Of a stretch of 64,000 bases of DNA, positions 47,262-56,806 are shown piece after piece (within the stretch, counting starts at the first letter, position 1; each line of letters begins with the position of its first letter). A program made the translations under genes and the position numbers. A model generated the notes under the pieces. The model had not been told where the DNA came from. It saw nothing but the letters and a program-made list of their open reading frames with translations, and made no database searches. Where the stretch lies: positions 6,035,519-6,099,518 of the forward strand of contig NZ_KB911581.1 in assembly GCF_000383595.1 (NCBI RefSeq), written 5' to 3'. Origin of the DNA: Streptomyces bottropensis ATCC 25435 (lineage in GTDB: Bacteria; Actinomycetota; Actinomycetes; Streptomycetales; Streptomycetaceae).

Positions 47262-48290
47262 ATGAAAGAGCTGGCGGGGCGGTTGACCGCGGTGGATCCG
47301 GATGCGGGGGCCGCCGTGCGGGTCATCGCGTACTTCGACACGCTGGCCGAGGCGCGGGCCGGTCTGGAGGCGATGGTGCGGGGCGCGGCCGTGCTGGCCG
47401 GGTGTCCCGCGCGGCTGGTCGACGCGCAGCGGCACGTGCGGGTGCGGGTGGAGCCCGACGGGCGGCGCCACGACAGCGAGGTTCCGCCGGACCCGGCCTG
47501 GCCCTGCGCCGCGCTCGTGCCGGACGGTGTGCCGGCGCTGTGGCTGGAGCGGGCCGGGGGCGGTGAGCCGAGCGTGGTGGACGCCGTCATCCTGGAGCGG
47601 GCCGCCGGTGCGCTCCGGGTGGTGCTGGACCGGACCCGGGGCCGGGCGCCCCTCTCCCCCGCCGACGACCCCGCACTCGTGGAGACGGTCCTCGACCCCA
47701 CCGCCACCGAGCGCGCCCGTCTGCGGGCCGCCCGGCACCTCGGCCTCGACCCCGACGATCCCACCACCCTGGCGCGGGCCCTCGCCCCGCTGGGCGGCCG
47801 GCCCCACATCCTGCGCGTGCGCGCGGCCCGGGTCGGCGAGGAGGGGCTGCCCGCCGGACGGGTCGGTGTCGGGCCCGCGGTGTCCGTGCCGGAGCTGCCC
47901 GAGTCCTGGGCCGGCGCGCGGACCGCGTTGCGGTTCACCGCCGAGGGCACCGCGCAGGACCCCGGTGAGCGTGTGGTCCACGCCGACGACCTCGGCGCGC
48001 TCGCCCTCCTCGCCCAGCTGATCGCGCCGGGGGCGGAACCTCCGCCGGACGTACGCGATCTGGAGCGGGCCGCGGCCGACTCGCCCTGGATGCTCGCCAC
48101 GCTCCACGCGGTCGCCACGACGGCGAGCCTGCGGTCGGCGGCCACCGGCGTCAACGTCCACCACTCCACCCTCCAGGACCGCCTGACCCACGCGGAGGCC
48201 CTCCTCGGCTGGCCCGTGCGCACACCCCGGGGCCGGCTACGGCTGCATCTGGCCCTCACCCTGCGGCATCTGGCCCGCGGAGGCGCCTGA
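47262..48290 (+). CDS. PucR-type helix-turn-helix regulator
   Basis: A 342-residue protein. The C-terminal PucR helix-turn-helix (about 275-335) reads LHAVATTASLRSAATGVNVH, HSTLQDRLTHAEALLGW and LRLHLALTLRHLARG. The N-terminal part is divergent, without a clear ligand domain. Start ATG 47262 follows GAGGGG; an ATG nine bases earlier is in frame. It lies 116 bases before the amidase gene, its most likely target. Confidence 0.78.
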   Translation: MKELAGRLTAVDPDAGAAVRVIAYFDTLAEARAGLEAMVRGAAVLAGCPARLVDAQRHVRVRVEPDGRRHDSEVPPDPAWPCAALVPDGVPALWLERAGGGEPSVVDAVILERAAGALRVVLDRTRGRAPLSPADDPALVETVLDPTATERARLRAARHLGLDPDDPTTLARALAPLGGRPHILRVRAARVGEEGLPAGRVGVGPAVSVPELPESWAGARTALRFTAEGTAQDPGERVVHADDLGALALLAQLIAPGAEPPPDVRDLERAAADSPWMLATLHAVATTASLRSAATGVNVHHSTLQDRLTHAEALLGWPVRTPRGRLRLHLALTLRHLARGGA

Positions 48291-48367
48291 GCGGGCGCAG
48301 GCACGCACGAATCGCCGCCCTCGTCAGGCAAGTCGTCCGCGCTGTACCGTCGCGCCCGCGCGGACGT

Positions 48368-48379
48368 TACCGTTCGGTA
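48368..48379. promoter_or_regulatory. Short inverted repeat before the amidase gene
   Basis: TACCGTTCGGTA has 5-bp arms around TT, 27 bases upstream of the amidase start. The TACCG/CGGTA form is often bound by TetR-type repressors; no TetR gene is nearby. Confidence 0.35.
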
Positions 48380-48406
48380 GAAATCCTGCTTCCGGAGGTG
48401 TTCCGT

Positions 48407-49831
48407 ATGGGTGTCGACCGTACGCCGGGTCTCGTGGAATGTGCTCGCGCGCTGGCCGCCGGGGAGGTGACGTCGCGGACGCTCGTGGAGCGGACGCTCG
48501 CCCGGATCGAGGCGAGCCAGACGACCGTGAACGCGTTCCGGCGGGTGCGGGCCGAGGCGGCGCTCATGGAGGCCGACGCGGCGGACAAGGAGTTGGCGGA
48601 GGGCGGACGGCGACCGCTGCTCGGCGTGCCGGTGGCCGTGAAGGACGACATGGACGTGGCGGGCGAACCCACCGCGTTCGGCTGCCGGGGCGAGTTCCCC
48701 TCGCTGCCGGAGGACGGCGAGGCCGTACGGCGGCTGCGCGCGGCCGGGGCGATCGTCGTCGGCAAGACCAACACGTGCGAGCTGGGACAGTGGCCGTTCA
48801 CGGAGGGGCCCGCCTTCGGGGCCACCCGCAACCCCTGGCACCCGGACCACACCCCGGGCGGCTCCTCCGGCGGTTCCGCGGCGGCCGTGGCCGCGGGGAT
48901 CGTCCCGGCCGCGCTGGGCTCGGACGGCGCCGGATCGGTGCGCATCCCCGCCTCCTGGACGCATCTCATCGGCATCAAGCCCCAGCGCGGCCGCATCTCG
49001 ACCTGGCCGCACGCGGAGTCCTTCCAGGGCATCACCGTCAACGGCACCCTCGCCCGCACGGTCGCCGACGCAGCCCTCCTGCTGGACGCGGCGAGCGGCA
49101 ACCACGAGGGCGACCTGCACCGGCCGCCCGCCGTCAACGCCTCCGAGGCCGTCGGCCGGGATCCGGGGCGGCTCCGGATCGCCCTGTCCCTGAAGCCGCC
49201 GTTCACCGCGCTGCCCGCGCGGCTCGACCCCCGGGTGCGGGAACGGGTGCGGGCGGTGGCGGAGCGGCTCGCCGCGCTCGGGCACGTGGTGGAGGAGGCG
49301 GAACCCCGGTACGGGCAGATCGGGCTGACCTTCATCCCGCGCGCCACCGCGGGCATCGCCGAACGGGTCGGCGCCGTCGCCGAGCAGAGCCTCCTCGACC
49401 GGCGCACCCTCGACGCCGCCCGCCTCGGCCGGCTGCTCGGCGGGGCGCCCCTGCGGCTGGCACGCCGCGCCGAGGTCCCGCTGCACCGGCGGATCGGCGT
49501 GCTGTTCCAGTCGTACGACGTGCTGCTGGCGCCGACGACCGCCGCTCCGCCGCCGCGCATCGGCTCCATGCTGAACCTCGGCGGGCTCGGCACCGACCGC
49601 GCGATGATCGCGGCCTGCCCGTACGCGTGGCCGTGGAACGTGCTGGGCTGGCCCGGCGTGAACGTACCGGCGGGGTTCGTCGACGACGGGCTGCCGGTGG
49701 GCGCGCAGTTGCTCGGCCCGGCGAACAGCGAGCCCCTTCTGCTGTCGCTGGCCGCGCAGTTGGAGGCGGACCAGCGCTGGCACGAGCAGTGGCCGCCGCG
49801 GCGGAGCACCGCGGACTGCCCGGCGGAGTAG
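48407..49831 (+). CDS. Amidase, amidase-signature family
   Basis: A 474-residue enzyme with the Ser-cisSer-Lys triad: Lys in GVPVAVKDDMDVAG and Ser pair in TPGGSSGGSAAAVAAGIVPA. LGSDGAGSVRIPAS follows as in the family. ATG 48407 is chosen for GGAGG eight bases upstream. These enzymes hydrolyse amide bonds of small or polymeric substrates. The preceding PucR-like gene may regulate it. Confidence 0.93.
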   Translation: MGVDRTPGLVECARALAAGEVTSRTLVERTLARIEASQTTVNAFRRVRAEAALMEADAADKELAEGGRRPLLGVPVAVKDDMDVAGEPTAFGCRGEFPSLPEDGEAVRRLRAAGAIVVGKTNTCELGQWPFTEGPAFGATRNPWHPDHTPGGSSGGSAAAVAAGIVPAALGSDGAGSVRIPASWTHLIGIKPQRGRISTWPHAESFQGITVNGTLARTVADAALLLDAASGNHEGDLHRPPAVNASEAVGRDPGRLRIALSLKPPFTALPARLDPRVRERVRAVAERLAALGHVVEEAEPRYGQIGLTFIPRATAGIAERVGAVAEQSLLDRRTLDAARLGRLLGGAPLRLARRAEVPLHRRIGVLFQSYDVLLAPTTAAPPPRIGSMLNLGGLGTDRAMIAACPYAWPWNVLGWPGVNVPAGFVDDGLPVGAQLLGPANSEPLLLSLAAQLEADQRWHEQWPPRRSTADCPAE

Positions 49832-49890
49832 GCGGGTTGGGCGCGGGCGGGCGGGTTCGGCGCCCGCGCTCCGACCCGTACGCTGTGACC

Positions 49891-50109
49891 ATGGACGATG
49901 CGTCGATGGTCGGGCTGATGGGACGGGTGACCGGTACGGTCGGTCCCGGGCTCGTCGGCGAGGTGATCGTCCGGGTGCGGGGCGGGGCCGAGCACTTCCT
50001 CGCGTACCCCGCCTCGGCGAAGGACCGGATCGCGCCGGGGACGCTGGTGATGGTGATGGAGTACCTGCCGCCGCGCACGGTGTACGTGTCGGTGGCGTAC
50101 GACAGTTGA
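49891..50109 (+). CDS. Small beta-rich protein paired with flotillin
   Basis: A 72-residue protein starting at ATG 49891. It reads like a single OB-type domain (GRVTGTVGPGLVGEVIVRVR, then GTLVMVMEYLPPRTVYV), similar to the soluble end of NfeD proteins. No membrane segment. The flotillin gene follows after 158 bases, as in other Streptomyces, so it probably acts with that flotillin. Confidence 0.75.
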   Translation: MDDASMVGLMGRVTGTVGPGLVGEVIVRVRGGAEHFLAYPASAKDRIAPGTLVMVMEYLPPRTVYVSVAYDS

Positions 50110-50267
50110 CGGCCCGTCGGGTCTTCCGGGCGCTCTGTGTCGGTCTTCGGGAACCGGTTCGCATCAGGACTGCAACAAGGGGCCCCGGTGTCTGTTCCCC
50201 CGCTGAACCACGCGGGACACTCCCGACGTTCGGTGCCGTAAGGGCACCTGGCTGAGGGGGTGTGCCG

Positions 50268-51686
50268 ATGGTCATCGGCATGATCGCGGGGGCGGCCGTA
50301 GGAGCCGTCCTGGTACTGATCGGTCTGTTCAAACTGATGTGGCGGGTCGCCGAACCCAACGAGGCGCTCATCATCTCCGGCTCCAAGACCAAGATGGAGG
50401 GCTTGGAGGAGGGCATGAACTTCCGCATCGTCACCGGGCGCGGCACACTCGTGCTGCCCGGTGTGCAGGCGGTGCGCAAGCTCTCGCTCGACCTCAACCA
50501 GACAGAGCTCTCCGTGGACTGCGTAACCCATCAGGGCATTCCGCTGAAGATCCGTGGTGTCGTCATCTTCAAGGTGGGCGACGACTTCGTGTCCATCGCC
50601 AACGCGGCCCGCCGCTTCCTCGACCAGCAGAAGCGCGTCTCGGAGCGCGTGCACAACGTGTTCGCCGGTCATCTCCGGTCCATCGTGGGCGGGTTGACGG
50701 TCGAGGACATGATCCGCGACCGCGACAAACTGACCGGCCAGACACGGGCGGCGTGCGGTACGGAGATGGAGAAGCTGGGTCTGATCGTCGACTCGCTGCA
50801 GATCCACGAGATCGAGGACCCGACCGGTTACATCAAGAACCTGGCCATGCCGCACGCGGCGGCCGTCCAGCGCGACGCCCGGATCGCGCAGGCCGAGGCC
50901 AACCGGCTCGCCACCGAGGCCGAGCAGATGGCCGCGGCGCGGATGGCGGAGGCCACCCGGGACAGCGAGATCCTCCAGGCCGGATACCAGGCCGAGCGGG
51001 ACAAGGCCGCCGCGGAGTCCAAGCAGGCGGGCCCGCTCGCCGAGGCGGCCGCCCTGCAGGAGGTCGTCGTCCAGGAGACCCGGGTGGCGGAGCTGGCGGC
51101 GGCCCGGCGCGAGCAGCAGCTCCAGGCGGACGTCCGCAAGCCGGCCGACGCCAAGGCCTACGAGAAGCGGACTCTCGCCGAGGCCGAGCGCGACGCCCGT
51201 ATCTCCGCCGCGCAGGCCAAGGCCAAGGAGACCGAACTCGCGGCTGCCGCCGAGGCGACCGCGACCCAGATCTCCGGTGAGGCCGAGGCCGCCGCCCGGC
51301 AGGCCAAGGGGATCGCCGCCGCCGAGGCCACGCGTGCGAAGGGGCTCGCCGAGGCCGAGGGCATCAAGGCGCGGGCCGCCGCACTGGCCGAGAACCAGGA
51401 GGCGGTGATCGCGCAGCAACTGGCCGAGCAGTGGCCGGAGATCGTGCAGGCGGGCGCCTCCGCGTTCGGCAACGTCGACAACATGGTGCTGCTCAACGGG
51501 GCCGACGGCATGGCGGACATGTTCGCCAAGGCGCTCACGATGGGCGGGACCGGACTGGGGCTGGCCCGGCAGTTGCTGTCCTCGATGAACCAGAACGGGG
51601 CGCCCGCCGGCGGCGCGGCCGGGTTGAACGGGGCGCCCGTGGAGAAGCCGGCCGTGGAGAAGGTGCAGGTCGACAGGGAGTCGTAA
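50268..51686 (+). CDS. Flotillin-family SPFH protein (second copy)
   Basis: A 472-residue protein: membrane anchor (1-25), SPFH domain (about 28-200, with EALIISGSKTKMEG and GHLRSIVGGLTVEDMIRDRD), a long Ala/Glu coiled coil (205-400) and a tail with AEQWPEIVQAGASAFGNVDN. ATG 50268 follows GAGGGGG. The Ala-rich helix has regular heptads with many EAE and QAK units. It organises membrane microdomains. Sequence diverges clearly from the copy at 7768, so not a recent duplication. Confidence 0.93.
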   Translation: MVIGMIAGAAVGAVLVLIGLFKLMWRVAEPNEALIISGSKTKMEGLEEGMNFRIVTGRGTLVLPGVQAVRKLSLDLNQTELSVDCVTHQGIPLKIRGVVIFKVGDDFVSIANAARRFLDQQKRVSERVHNVFAGHLRSIVGGLTVEDMIRDRDKLTGQTRAACGTEMEKLGLIVDSLQIHEIEDPTGYIKNLAMPHAAAVQRDARIAQAEANRLATEAEQMAAARMAEATRDSEILQAGYQAERDKAAAESKQAGPLAEAAALQEVVVQETRVAELAAARREQQLQADVRKPADAKAYEKRTLAEAERDARISAAQAKAKETELAAAAEATATQISGEAEAAARQAKGIAAAEATRAKGLAEAEGIKARAAALAENQEAVIAQQLAEQWPEIVQAGASAFGNVDNMVLLNGADGMADMFAKALTMGGTGLGLARQLLSSMNQNGAPAGGAAGLNGAPVEKPAVEKVQVDRES

Positions 51687-51713
51687 CCCCGGGGCTCTCG
51701 TGTGTTCGGGGTC

Positions 51714-51765
51714 GCCCGCGCCCGTTTCCCGCGCCCCTTTCGGGGGGCGGGAAACGGGCGCGGGC
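51714..51765. terminator. Very strong terminator after flotillin 2
   Basis: A perfect 19-bp stem plus an inner GCCCC/GGGGG extension and a small T-rich loop, the longest hairpin in the window. It ends 12 bases before the next gene. Confidence 0.85.
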
Positions 51766-51777
51766 TAGCGTGACCCC

Positions 51778-52224
51778 GTGACTTCCTTCGCTGATCAAGA
51801 AGTGCCGGGGCGCTACGGGCCCACCGCCACCACCGAGGCCGATCCCCGTGATGTCGGGCGCGTGCGGACCGAGTACTCGCCCGCGTACGACGGGGATCCC
51901 GATCCCGGCGAGATCGTCTGGACGTGGGTGCCGTTCGAGGAGAACGACGGGCGCGGGAAGGACCGGCCCGTGCTCGTGGTGGCCCGGGAGGCCCGGGGGA
52001 CGCTGCTCGCCGTGCAGTTGTCCAGCAAGCGGCACGACGGGGACCGGGAGTGGGTCCCGATCGGGAGCGGGCCGTGGGACCGGTCGGGGCGGGACTCCTG
52101 GGTGGATGTGGACCGGGTGCTGCGGTTGCACGAGACGGGGATGCGGCGGGAGGCCTGCGCGCTGGACCGGATGCGGTTCAACTCCGTCGTGCACCGGCTG
52201 CGCGAGCGGTACGGGTGGCGGTAG
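51778..52224 (+). CDS. PemK/MazF-like protein
   Basis: A 148-residue protein starting at GTG 51778. The core fits the PemK barrel: GEIVWTWVPFEENDGRGKDR, PVLVVAREARGTLLAVQLSS and SWVDVDRVLRLHETGM. About 45 extra N-terminal residues precede it. MazF/PemK toxins cut RNA, but no antitoxin gene accompanies this one, and the strong upstream terminator isolates it. Many standalone actinobacterial members are probably not toxins. Confidence 0.75.
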   Translation: MTSFADQEVPGRYGPTATTEADPRDVGRVRTEYSPAYDGDPDPGEIVWTWVPFEENDGRGKDRPVLVVAREARGTLLAVQLSSKRHDGDREWVPIGSGPWDRSGRDSWVDVDRVLRLHETGMRREACALDRMRFNSVVHRLRERYGWR

Positions 52225-52232
52225 ACGGCCCT

Positions 52233-53072
52233 TCAGGAGCCGGTGGCGAACTCCCGCTCGAAGGCGCCGCGGACCACCGCGCCCTTCGTGCGGTCCAGCA
52301 CCCCGAACACCACGTGTGCGAAGGTGCCCTCGAACCTGCCGCCGTCCATGAGCAGGGCCCGGAACGCCCCCGCCACCTGGGCCGGGTCGTTGCCGAACAC
52401 ACCGCAGCCCCAGGCGCCCAGGACCAGTCGGCGGTAGCCGTGCGCCGCCGCCGTCTCCAGGACGCGCTCCGCGCGGGTGGCAAGGGCCCGGGGCAGCTCG
52501 GCGGCGCGCCGCGGGGCCGTACGCAGGACGACGGAGGCGTTCGGGGCCGCGGAGGTCAGGAAGCCGGTGGTGTACGGGGCGTCGAGGAGGGTGCCGCGGT
52601 CGTCCCGGAAGACGGGTACGGCGGGTGAGTGGATGACGCGGTCCGTGTAGAACGGGTCGCGGTGGGCGCGGTGGTGGGCGTAGAAGGCGGGTGCCTCGCG
52701 GACGCAGGTGTAGAGCGCGGAGGCCCGGCAGAGGGCTTCCTCCTGGGCCTGGGCGCCGTTCAGATAGCCGCCGCCGGGGTTGCGGGCGGAGGAGAAGTTG
52801 AGGACGGCCACCGGGGCGGGGTCGTCCCTCGTCAGCCGCTGGGCGGCTTCCAGGCTGCTCTCGCCCGTGACCTCGACGGAGGCCTCGCCGGCCGCGCGCA
52901 CCGGGCCGGCCCGCGGTGTGCTCACCGGGTCGGGGCCGTACAGCCGGGTCGCGGCCCGTGCGGCCGCCACCTCGTCCGCGATGGACACCTGGTGGCCGGA
53001 GGGCGCGCGATAGTGCCCGGCCGCGACGATGTCCTCGGTCTCACGTGCGATTCCTCGCAGGCGCGCGCTCAT
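52233..53072 (-). CDS. Bacterial-type poly(ADP-ribose) glycohydrolase, TIGR02452 family
   Basis: A 279-residue macrodomain protein. The PARG signature is explicit: NFSSARNPGGGYLNGAQAQE followed by EALCRAS, with catalytic GGG-x6-8-QEE. Then IHSPAVPVFRDD and LVLGAWGCGVFGNDP as in macrodomains. It would hydrolyse ADP-ribose polymers or terminal ADP-ribose. Start ATG 53072. It is convergent with the PemK-like gene, nine bases apart, and divergent from egtA. The 304 bases before egtA show only promoter-like sequence. Confidence 0.88.
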   Translation of the reverse strand: MSARLRGIARETEDIVAAGHYRAPSGHQVSIADEVAAARAATRLYGPDPVSTPRAGPVRAAGEASVEVTGESSLEAAQRLTRDDPAPVAVLNFSSARNPGGGYLNGAQAQEEALCRASALYTCVREAPAFYAHHRAHRDPFYTDRVIHSPAVPVFRDDRGTLLDAPYTTGFLTSAAPNASVVLRTAPRRAAELPRALATRAERVLETAAAHGYRRLVLGAWGCGVFGNDPAQVAGAFRALLMDGGRFEGTFAHVVFGVLDRTKGAVVRGAFEREFATGS

Positions 53073-53376
53073 GCCGCCACCCCCTCGTGCGGCGCGGACG
53101 CCCGCTTCTCCCCCGTCGTGCTCATGGGCGCATCCTGGGCGATGCTGGTGAAGGGCCGCAACGGAATTTCCTCGTGTGAATGGCCTGGTACCGGAAAGGG
53201 AAGAGGTGCCTGAAGATCCCCGGAAACGGAGATCGCCGATCCGCATTGCCACGATGTGCCCCCTTGTGCGAGAGCCGCGCGAGGGTTTTGGGTGGGACGA
53301 GCGCCACCGGTCCCACCTCATCGGGTACGGATCGGAGGCTCGGCCGACGAGATTGGCATATCAGGAGGATCCCGAC

Positions 53377-54651
53377 ATGTCAGATTCGCTGAGTGACTGT
53401 ACGGAGCGACGCTCCCCGGTCACCGAGGCGGAGGTGGAAGCCCTGGTACGGGGCATCTGCTTCAAGACCGGTCCACCCCGGACCCTAGGTGTCGAACTGG
53501 AATGGCACGTCCACGAGCTGCGTGATCCGCGGCTCCCCGCAACACCCGCACGACTCGAAGCTGCCTACGCCACACTGCGGACCCTGACCCTGGACTCACC
53601 GCTGACCGTCGAGCCCGGCGGCCAGCTGGAGCTCAGCTCGGCGCCGGCCGCCTCCCTGATGGAGTGCCTCGGGTCCGTCTCGGCCGACCTCGCCGCCGTG
53701 CGCGCCACGCTGCGCGAGGCGGATCTCGGCATCAGCGGCTACGGCCACGAACCCTGGAACCCCCCGGCCCGCTACCTCCACGAGCCCCGGTACGACGCGA
53801 TGGAGATCTACCTCGACCGCTTCGGCCCCGAGGGGCGGGACATGATGTGCTCCACCGCCTCGGTGCAGGTGTGCCTGGACGCCGGGTACGAGGAGCCGGG
53901 CCCCCTCGGCCACCGGCGGCGCTGGTGGCTTGCGCACCAGCTCGGCGCCGTGCTGGTGGCCTCGTTCGCGCACTCCCCGCTGGCGCGGGGCCGGGCGACC
54001 GGCCTGCGTTCGACCCGTCAGGCGCTGTGGGCGGCGATGGACCCGGGCCGGACGAACGCGCCGGCCCTCGACGGCGACCCGCGTGAGGAGTGGGCGCGGC
54101 TGGTGCTGGACGCGCCGGTGATGTGCGTCCGGGCCGACGAGGGCCCCTGGGGTGTGCCCGGAGCGATGACGTTCCGGGAGTGGACGCGGTCCGACACCCC
54201 GCCGAGCCGCGCCGACCTCGACTACCACCTGACGACCCTGTTCCCGCCGGCGCGTCCGCGCGGCCATCTGGAACTGCGCATGATCGACGCCCAGCCCGGC
54301 GAGGACGGGTGGATCGTCCCGCTCGCCGTGACGACGGCGCTGTTCGACGACCCGGAGGCCGCGGAGATCGCGTACCGGACCGTCAAGCCGCTCGCGGAGC
54401 GGGCGGGTTCGCGACCGCCACCGCGCAATCCGCTGTGGGAGGCGGCCGTGCGCGACGGTCTGACCGATCCCGAACTGCGGGAGGCGGCCGCCGTCTGCTT
54501 CGCCGCTGCGGCCGAGGCCCTGCCCCGGCTCGGCGCGAGCACCGAGGTGCTCGACGCGGTCGCGGCGTACACCGACCGCTATGTGGCCCGGGGGCGCTGC
54601 CCCGCCGACGATCTGCTCGACGTGTTCCACGGGAAGGACGACCCCGCATGA
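53377..54651 (+). CDS. egtA: Glutamate-cysteine ligase EgtA
   Basis: A 424-residue enzyme making gamma-glutamylcysteine, the first substrate of ergothioneine assembly. Family stretches: TLGVELEWHVHELRDPRLPA, EPGGQLELSSAPA, MMCSTASVQVCLDAGYEEPG and HLELRMIDAQPGEDGWIVP. Start ATG 53377 has AGGAGG at good distance. It ends in an ATGA overlap with egtB. First gene of a four-gene operon. Confidence 0.95.
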   Translation: MSDSLSDCTERRSPVTEAEVEALVRGICFKTGPPRTLGVELEWHVHELRDPRLPATPARLEAAYATLRTLTLDSPLTVEPGGQLELSSAPAASLMECLGSVSADLAAVRATLREADLGISGYGHEPWNPPARYLHEPRYDAMEIYLDRFGPEGRDMMCSTASVQVCLDAGYEEPGPLGHRRRWWLAHQLGAVLVASFAHSPLARGRATGLRSTRQALWAAMDPGRTNAPALDGDPREEWARLVLDAPVMCVRADEGPWGVPGAMTFREWTRSDTPPSRADLDYHLTTLFPPARPRGHLELRMIDAQPGEDGWIVPLAVTTALFDDPEAAEIAYRTVKPLAERAGSRPPPRNPLWEAAVRDGLTDPELREAAAVCFAAAAEALPRLGASTEVLDAVAAYTDRYVARGRCPADDLLDVFHGKDDPA

Positions 54652-55994
54652 CCGCACCCCGGACGCCGGCCCCGACGGCCGGCGCCGACCCCGACATACT
54701 CCGGGAGCGCGCGCTGACGGCGCTGACCACGGCCCGGGCCCGCACCGCGCTCCTGACGACCGCCGTCGACGAACCCGATCTCACCGCGCAGCACTCGCCG
54801 CTGATGTCCCCGCTGGTCTGGGACCTCGCCCACATCGGCAACCAGGAGGAGCTGTGGCTGCTGCGCAACGTCGCCGGGCGGGAGGCGATGCGGCCCGAGA
54901 TCGACGGCCTGTACGACGCCTTCGAGCATCCCCGTGCCGCGCGGCCCTCGCTGCCGCTGCTCGCGCCGGAGGAGGCCCGGCAGTATCTGCGCGAGGTGCG
55001 CGGCCGGGCCCTGGACGTGCTGGAGAGCGCCGACTTCCACGGCACCCGGCTCACCGACGCGGGCTTCGCCTTCGGCATGATCGCCCAGCACGAACAGCAG
55101 CACGACGAGACGATGCTGATCACCCATCAGCTGCGGCAGGGCCCGGCCGTGCTGTCGGCGCCGGATCCCGAGCCCGTCCCGCCGTTCACGGGCCCCTCCG
55201 AAGTCCTGGTGCCGGGCGGTGAGTTCACGATGGGCACCTCGACCGAGCCCTGGGCGCTGGACAACGAGCGGCCCGCGCACCGGCGGATCGTCCCGCCGTT
55301 CCACATCGACACCACGCCGGTGACGAACGGCGCGTACCAGGCGTTCATCGCGGACGGCGGCTACGACGACGCGCGCTGGTGGACGGCCGAGGGCTGGGAC
55401 CACATCCGCGCGCACGGCATCCACGCGCCCCTGTTCTGGCGGCGCGACGGCCGGCAGTGGCTGCGGCGGCGCTTCGGCGTCACCGAGGTCGTGCCGGCCG
55501 AGGAGCCGGTGCTGCACGTGTGCTGGTACGAGGCGGACGCGTACGCCCGCTGGGCGGGGCGCCGGCTGCCCACCGAGGCCGAGTGGGAGAAGGCCGCCCG
55601 GCACGACCCGGTCACCGGCCGCTCGACCCGCTACCCGTGGGGCGACGCCGATCCGGCGCCCGAACACGCCAACCTCGGGCAGCGGCATCTGCGCCCGGCA
55701 CCGGCCGGCAGCTATCCGGAGGGTCGATCCCCGCTGGGCGTACGGCAGTTGATCGGTGACGTGTGGGAGTGGACGTCGAGCGACTTCCTGCCCTATCCGG
55801 GGTTCTCGGCGTTCCCGTACAAGGAGTACTCGGAGGTGTTCTTCGGCCCCGAGCACAAGGTGCTGCGCGGCGGTTCGTTCGCCGTGGACCAGGTGGCGTG
55901 CCGGGGGACGTTCCGCAACTGGGACTATCCGATCCGGCGGCAGATCTTCAGCGGGTTCCGCACGGCCCGCGACGCCTCCCCGGAGGTCGTCTGA
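54648..55994 (+). CDS. egtB: Ergothioneine synthase EgtB (sulfoxide synthase)
   Basis: A 448-residue non-heme iron enzyme joining gamma-glutamylcysteine to hercynine with O2. The DinB-like N-domain supplies iron ligands His 62 (DLAHIGNQEE) and His 148 and 152 (HEQQHDE). The C-terminal FGE-sulfatase domain (about 190-445) has VPGGEFTMGTS, RRLPTEAEWEKAARHD and VWEWTSSDF, ending GFRTAR. Use of gamma-glutamylcysteine fits the presence of egtA and egtC. Overlaps egtA and egtC. Confidence 0.96.
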   Translation: MTAPRTPAPTAGADPDILRERALTALTTARARTALLTTAVDEPDLTAQHSPLMSPLVWDLAHIGNQEELWLLRNVAGREAMRPEIDGLYDAFEHPRAARPSLPLLAPEEARQYLREVRGRALDVLESADFHGTRLTDAGFAFGMIAQHEQQHDETMLITHQLRQGPAVLSAPDPEPVPPFTGPSEVLVPGGEFTMGTSTEPWALDNERPAHRRIVPPFHIDTTPVTNGAYQAFIADGGYDDARWWTAEGWDHIRAHGIHAPLFWRRDGRQWLRRRFGVTEVVPAEEPVLHVCWYEADAYARWAGRRLPTEAEWEKAARHDPVTGRSTRYPWGDADPAPEHANLGQRHLRPAPAGSYPEGRSPLGVRQLIGDVWEWTSSDFLPYPGFSAFPYKEYSEVFFGPEHKVLRGGSFAVDQVACRGTFRNWDYPIRRQIFSGFRTARDASPEVV

Positions 55995-56806
55995 TGTGTC
56001 GCCACCTCGCTTGTCTCGGCACCGATGTGCCGCTGGGCAGGGTCCTGGTGGACCCGCCGCACAGTCTGTTCCGGCAGTCGTGGGCACCTCGACGCCAGCG
56101 GTACGGGACGGTCAACGCCGATGGTTTCGGGGTCGGTTGGTACGCCGAGGGCGACCCGGTGCCGGGGCGGTACCGGCGGGCCGGGCCGATCTGGGGCGAC
56201 CAGTCCTTCGCGGACCTCGCCCGGGTGGTCCGCACCGGGGCGCTGCTGGCCGCCGTACGGGACGCGACGGTGGCGGGCGCGGACGACGAGGCCGCGGCCG
56301 CGCCGTTCTCGGCCGGGCCCTGGCTGTTCAGCCACAACGGGGCGGTCGCCGGATGGCCGGGCTCCCTGGCGCCGCTCGCCGCCGAACTGCCCGCCGTCGA
56401 GGTGCTGTCGATGGAGGCGCGCAACGACTCGGCGCTCGTGTGGGCCCTGGTCCTGAACCGGCTGAGGGCCGGCGACACGGAGGGCCAGGCGCTGGCCGAC
56501 ACGGTCCTGGAGGTCGCCCGCGCGGCCCCCGGATCGCGGCTCAACCTGCTGCTCACCGACGGCGAGACGATCGCCGCGACAGCCTGGGGCGACACGCTCT
56601 GGTATCTCACCGAGCCCGGCCGCGGCACGGTCGTGGCGTCCGAGCCGTACGACGACGCCCCGCACTGGGTGGTGGTCCCGGACCGCACGCTGCTCGCGGC
56701 GAGCCGTACGGACGTCCTGCTCACCCCGCTCAAGGAGCCGGACGAAGCCTCCCGTCCCCACGACGACGCCCCCTCAACCGCCCTGTCGAAGGAGCTCCCC
56801 GCGTGA
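55994..56806 (+). CDS. egtC: Gamma-glutamyl hercynylcysteine S-oxide hydrolase EgtC
   Basis: A 270-residue class II glutamine amidotransferase-fold hydrolase. Cys 2 directly after the initiator Met (MCRHLACLG) is the nucleophile; NADGFGVGWY and FSHNGAVAGW are family motifs. It removes glutamate from the EgtB product. Start ATG 55994 overlaps the egtB stop (TGATG). Confidence 0.95.
   Translation: MCRHLACLGTDVPLGRVLVDPPHSLFRQSWAPRRQRYGTVNADGFGVGWYAEGDPVPGRYRRAGPIWGDQSFADLARVVRTGALLAAVRDATVAGADDEAAAAPFSAGPWLFSHNGAVAGWPGSLAPLAAELPAVEVLSMEARNDSALVWALVLNRLRAGDTEGQALADTVLEVARAAPGSRLNLLLTDGETIAATAWGDTLWYLTEPGRGTVVASEPYDDAPHWVVVPDRTLLAASRTDVLLTPLKEPDEASRPHDDAPSTALSKELPA

Noticed and set aside
45857..50497. 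A 1546-codon minus-strand open frame
   Set aside because: Antisense to the esterase, PucR-like and amidase genes, all of which have clear motifs. The frame is Arg/Pro/Gly-rich without protein-like features.
51778..52224. Calling a toxin-antitoxin module
   Set aside because: No small antitoxin gene precedes or follows the PemK-like gene; a strong terminator lies directly upstream and an unrelated convergent gene downstream.
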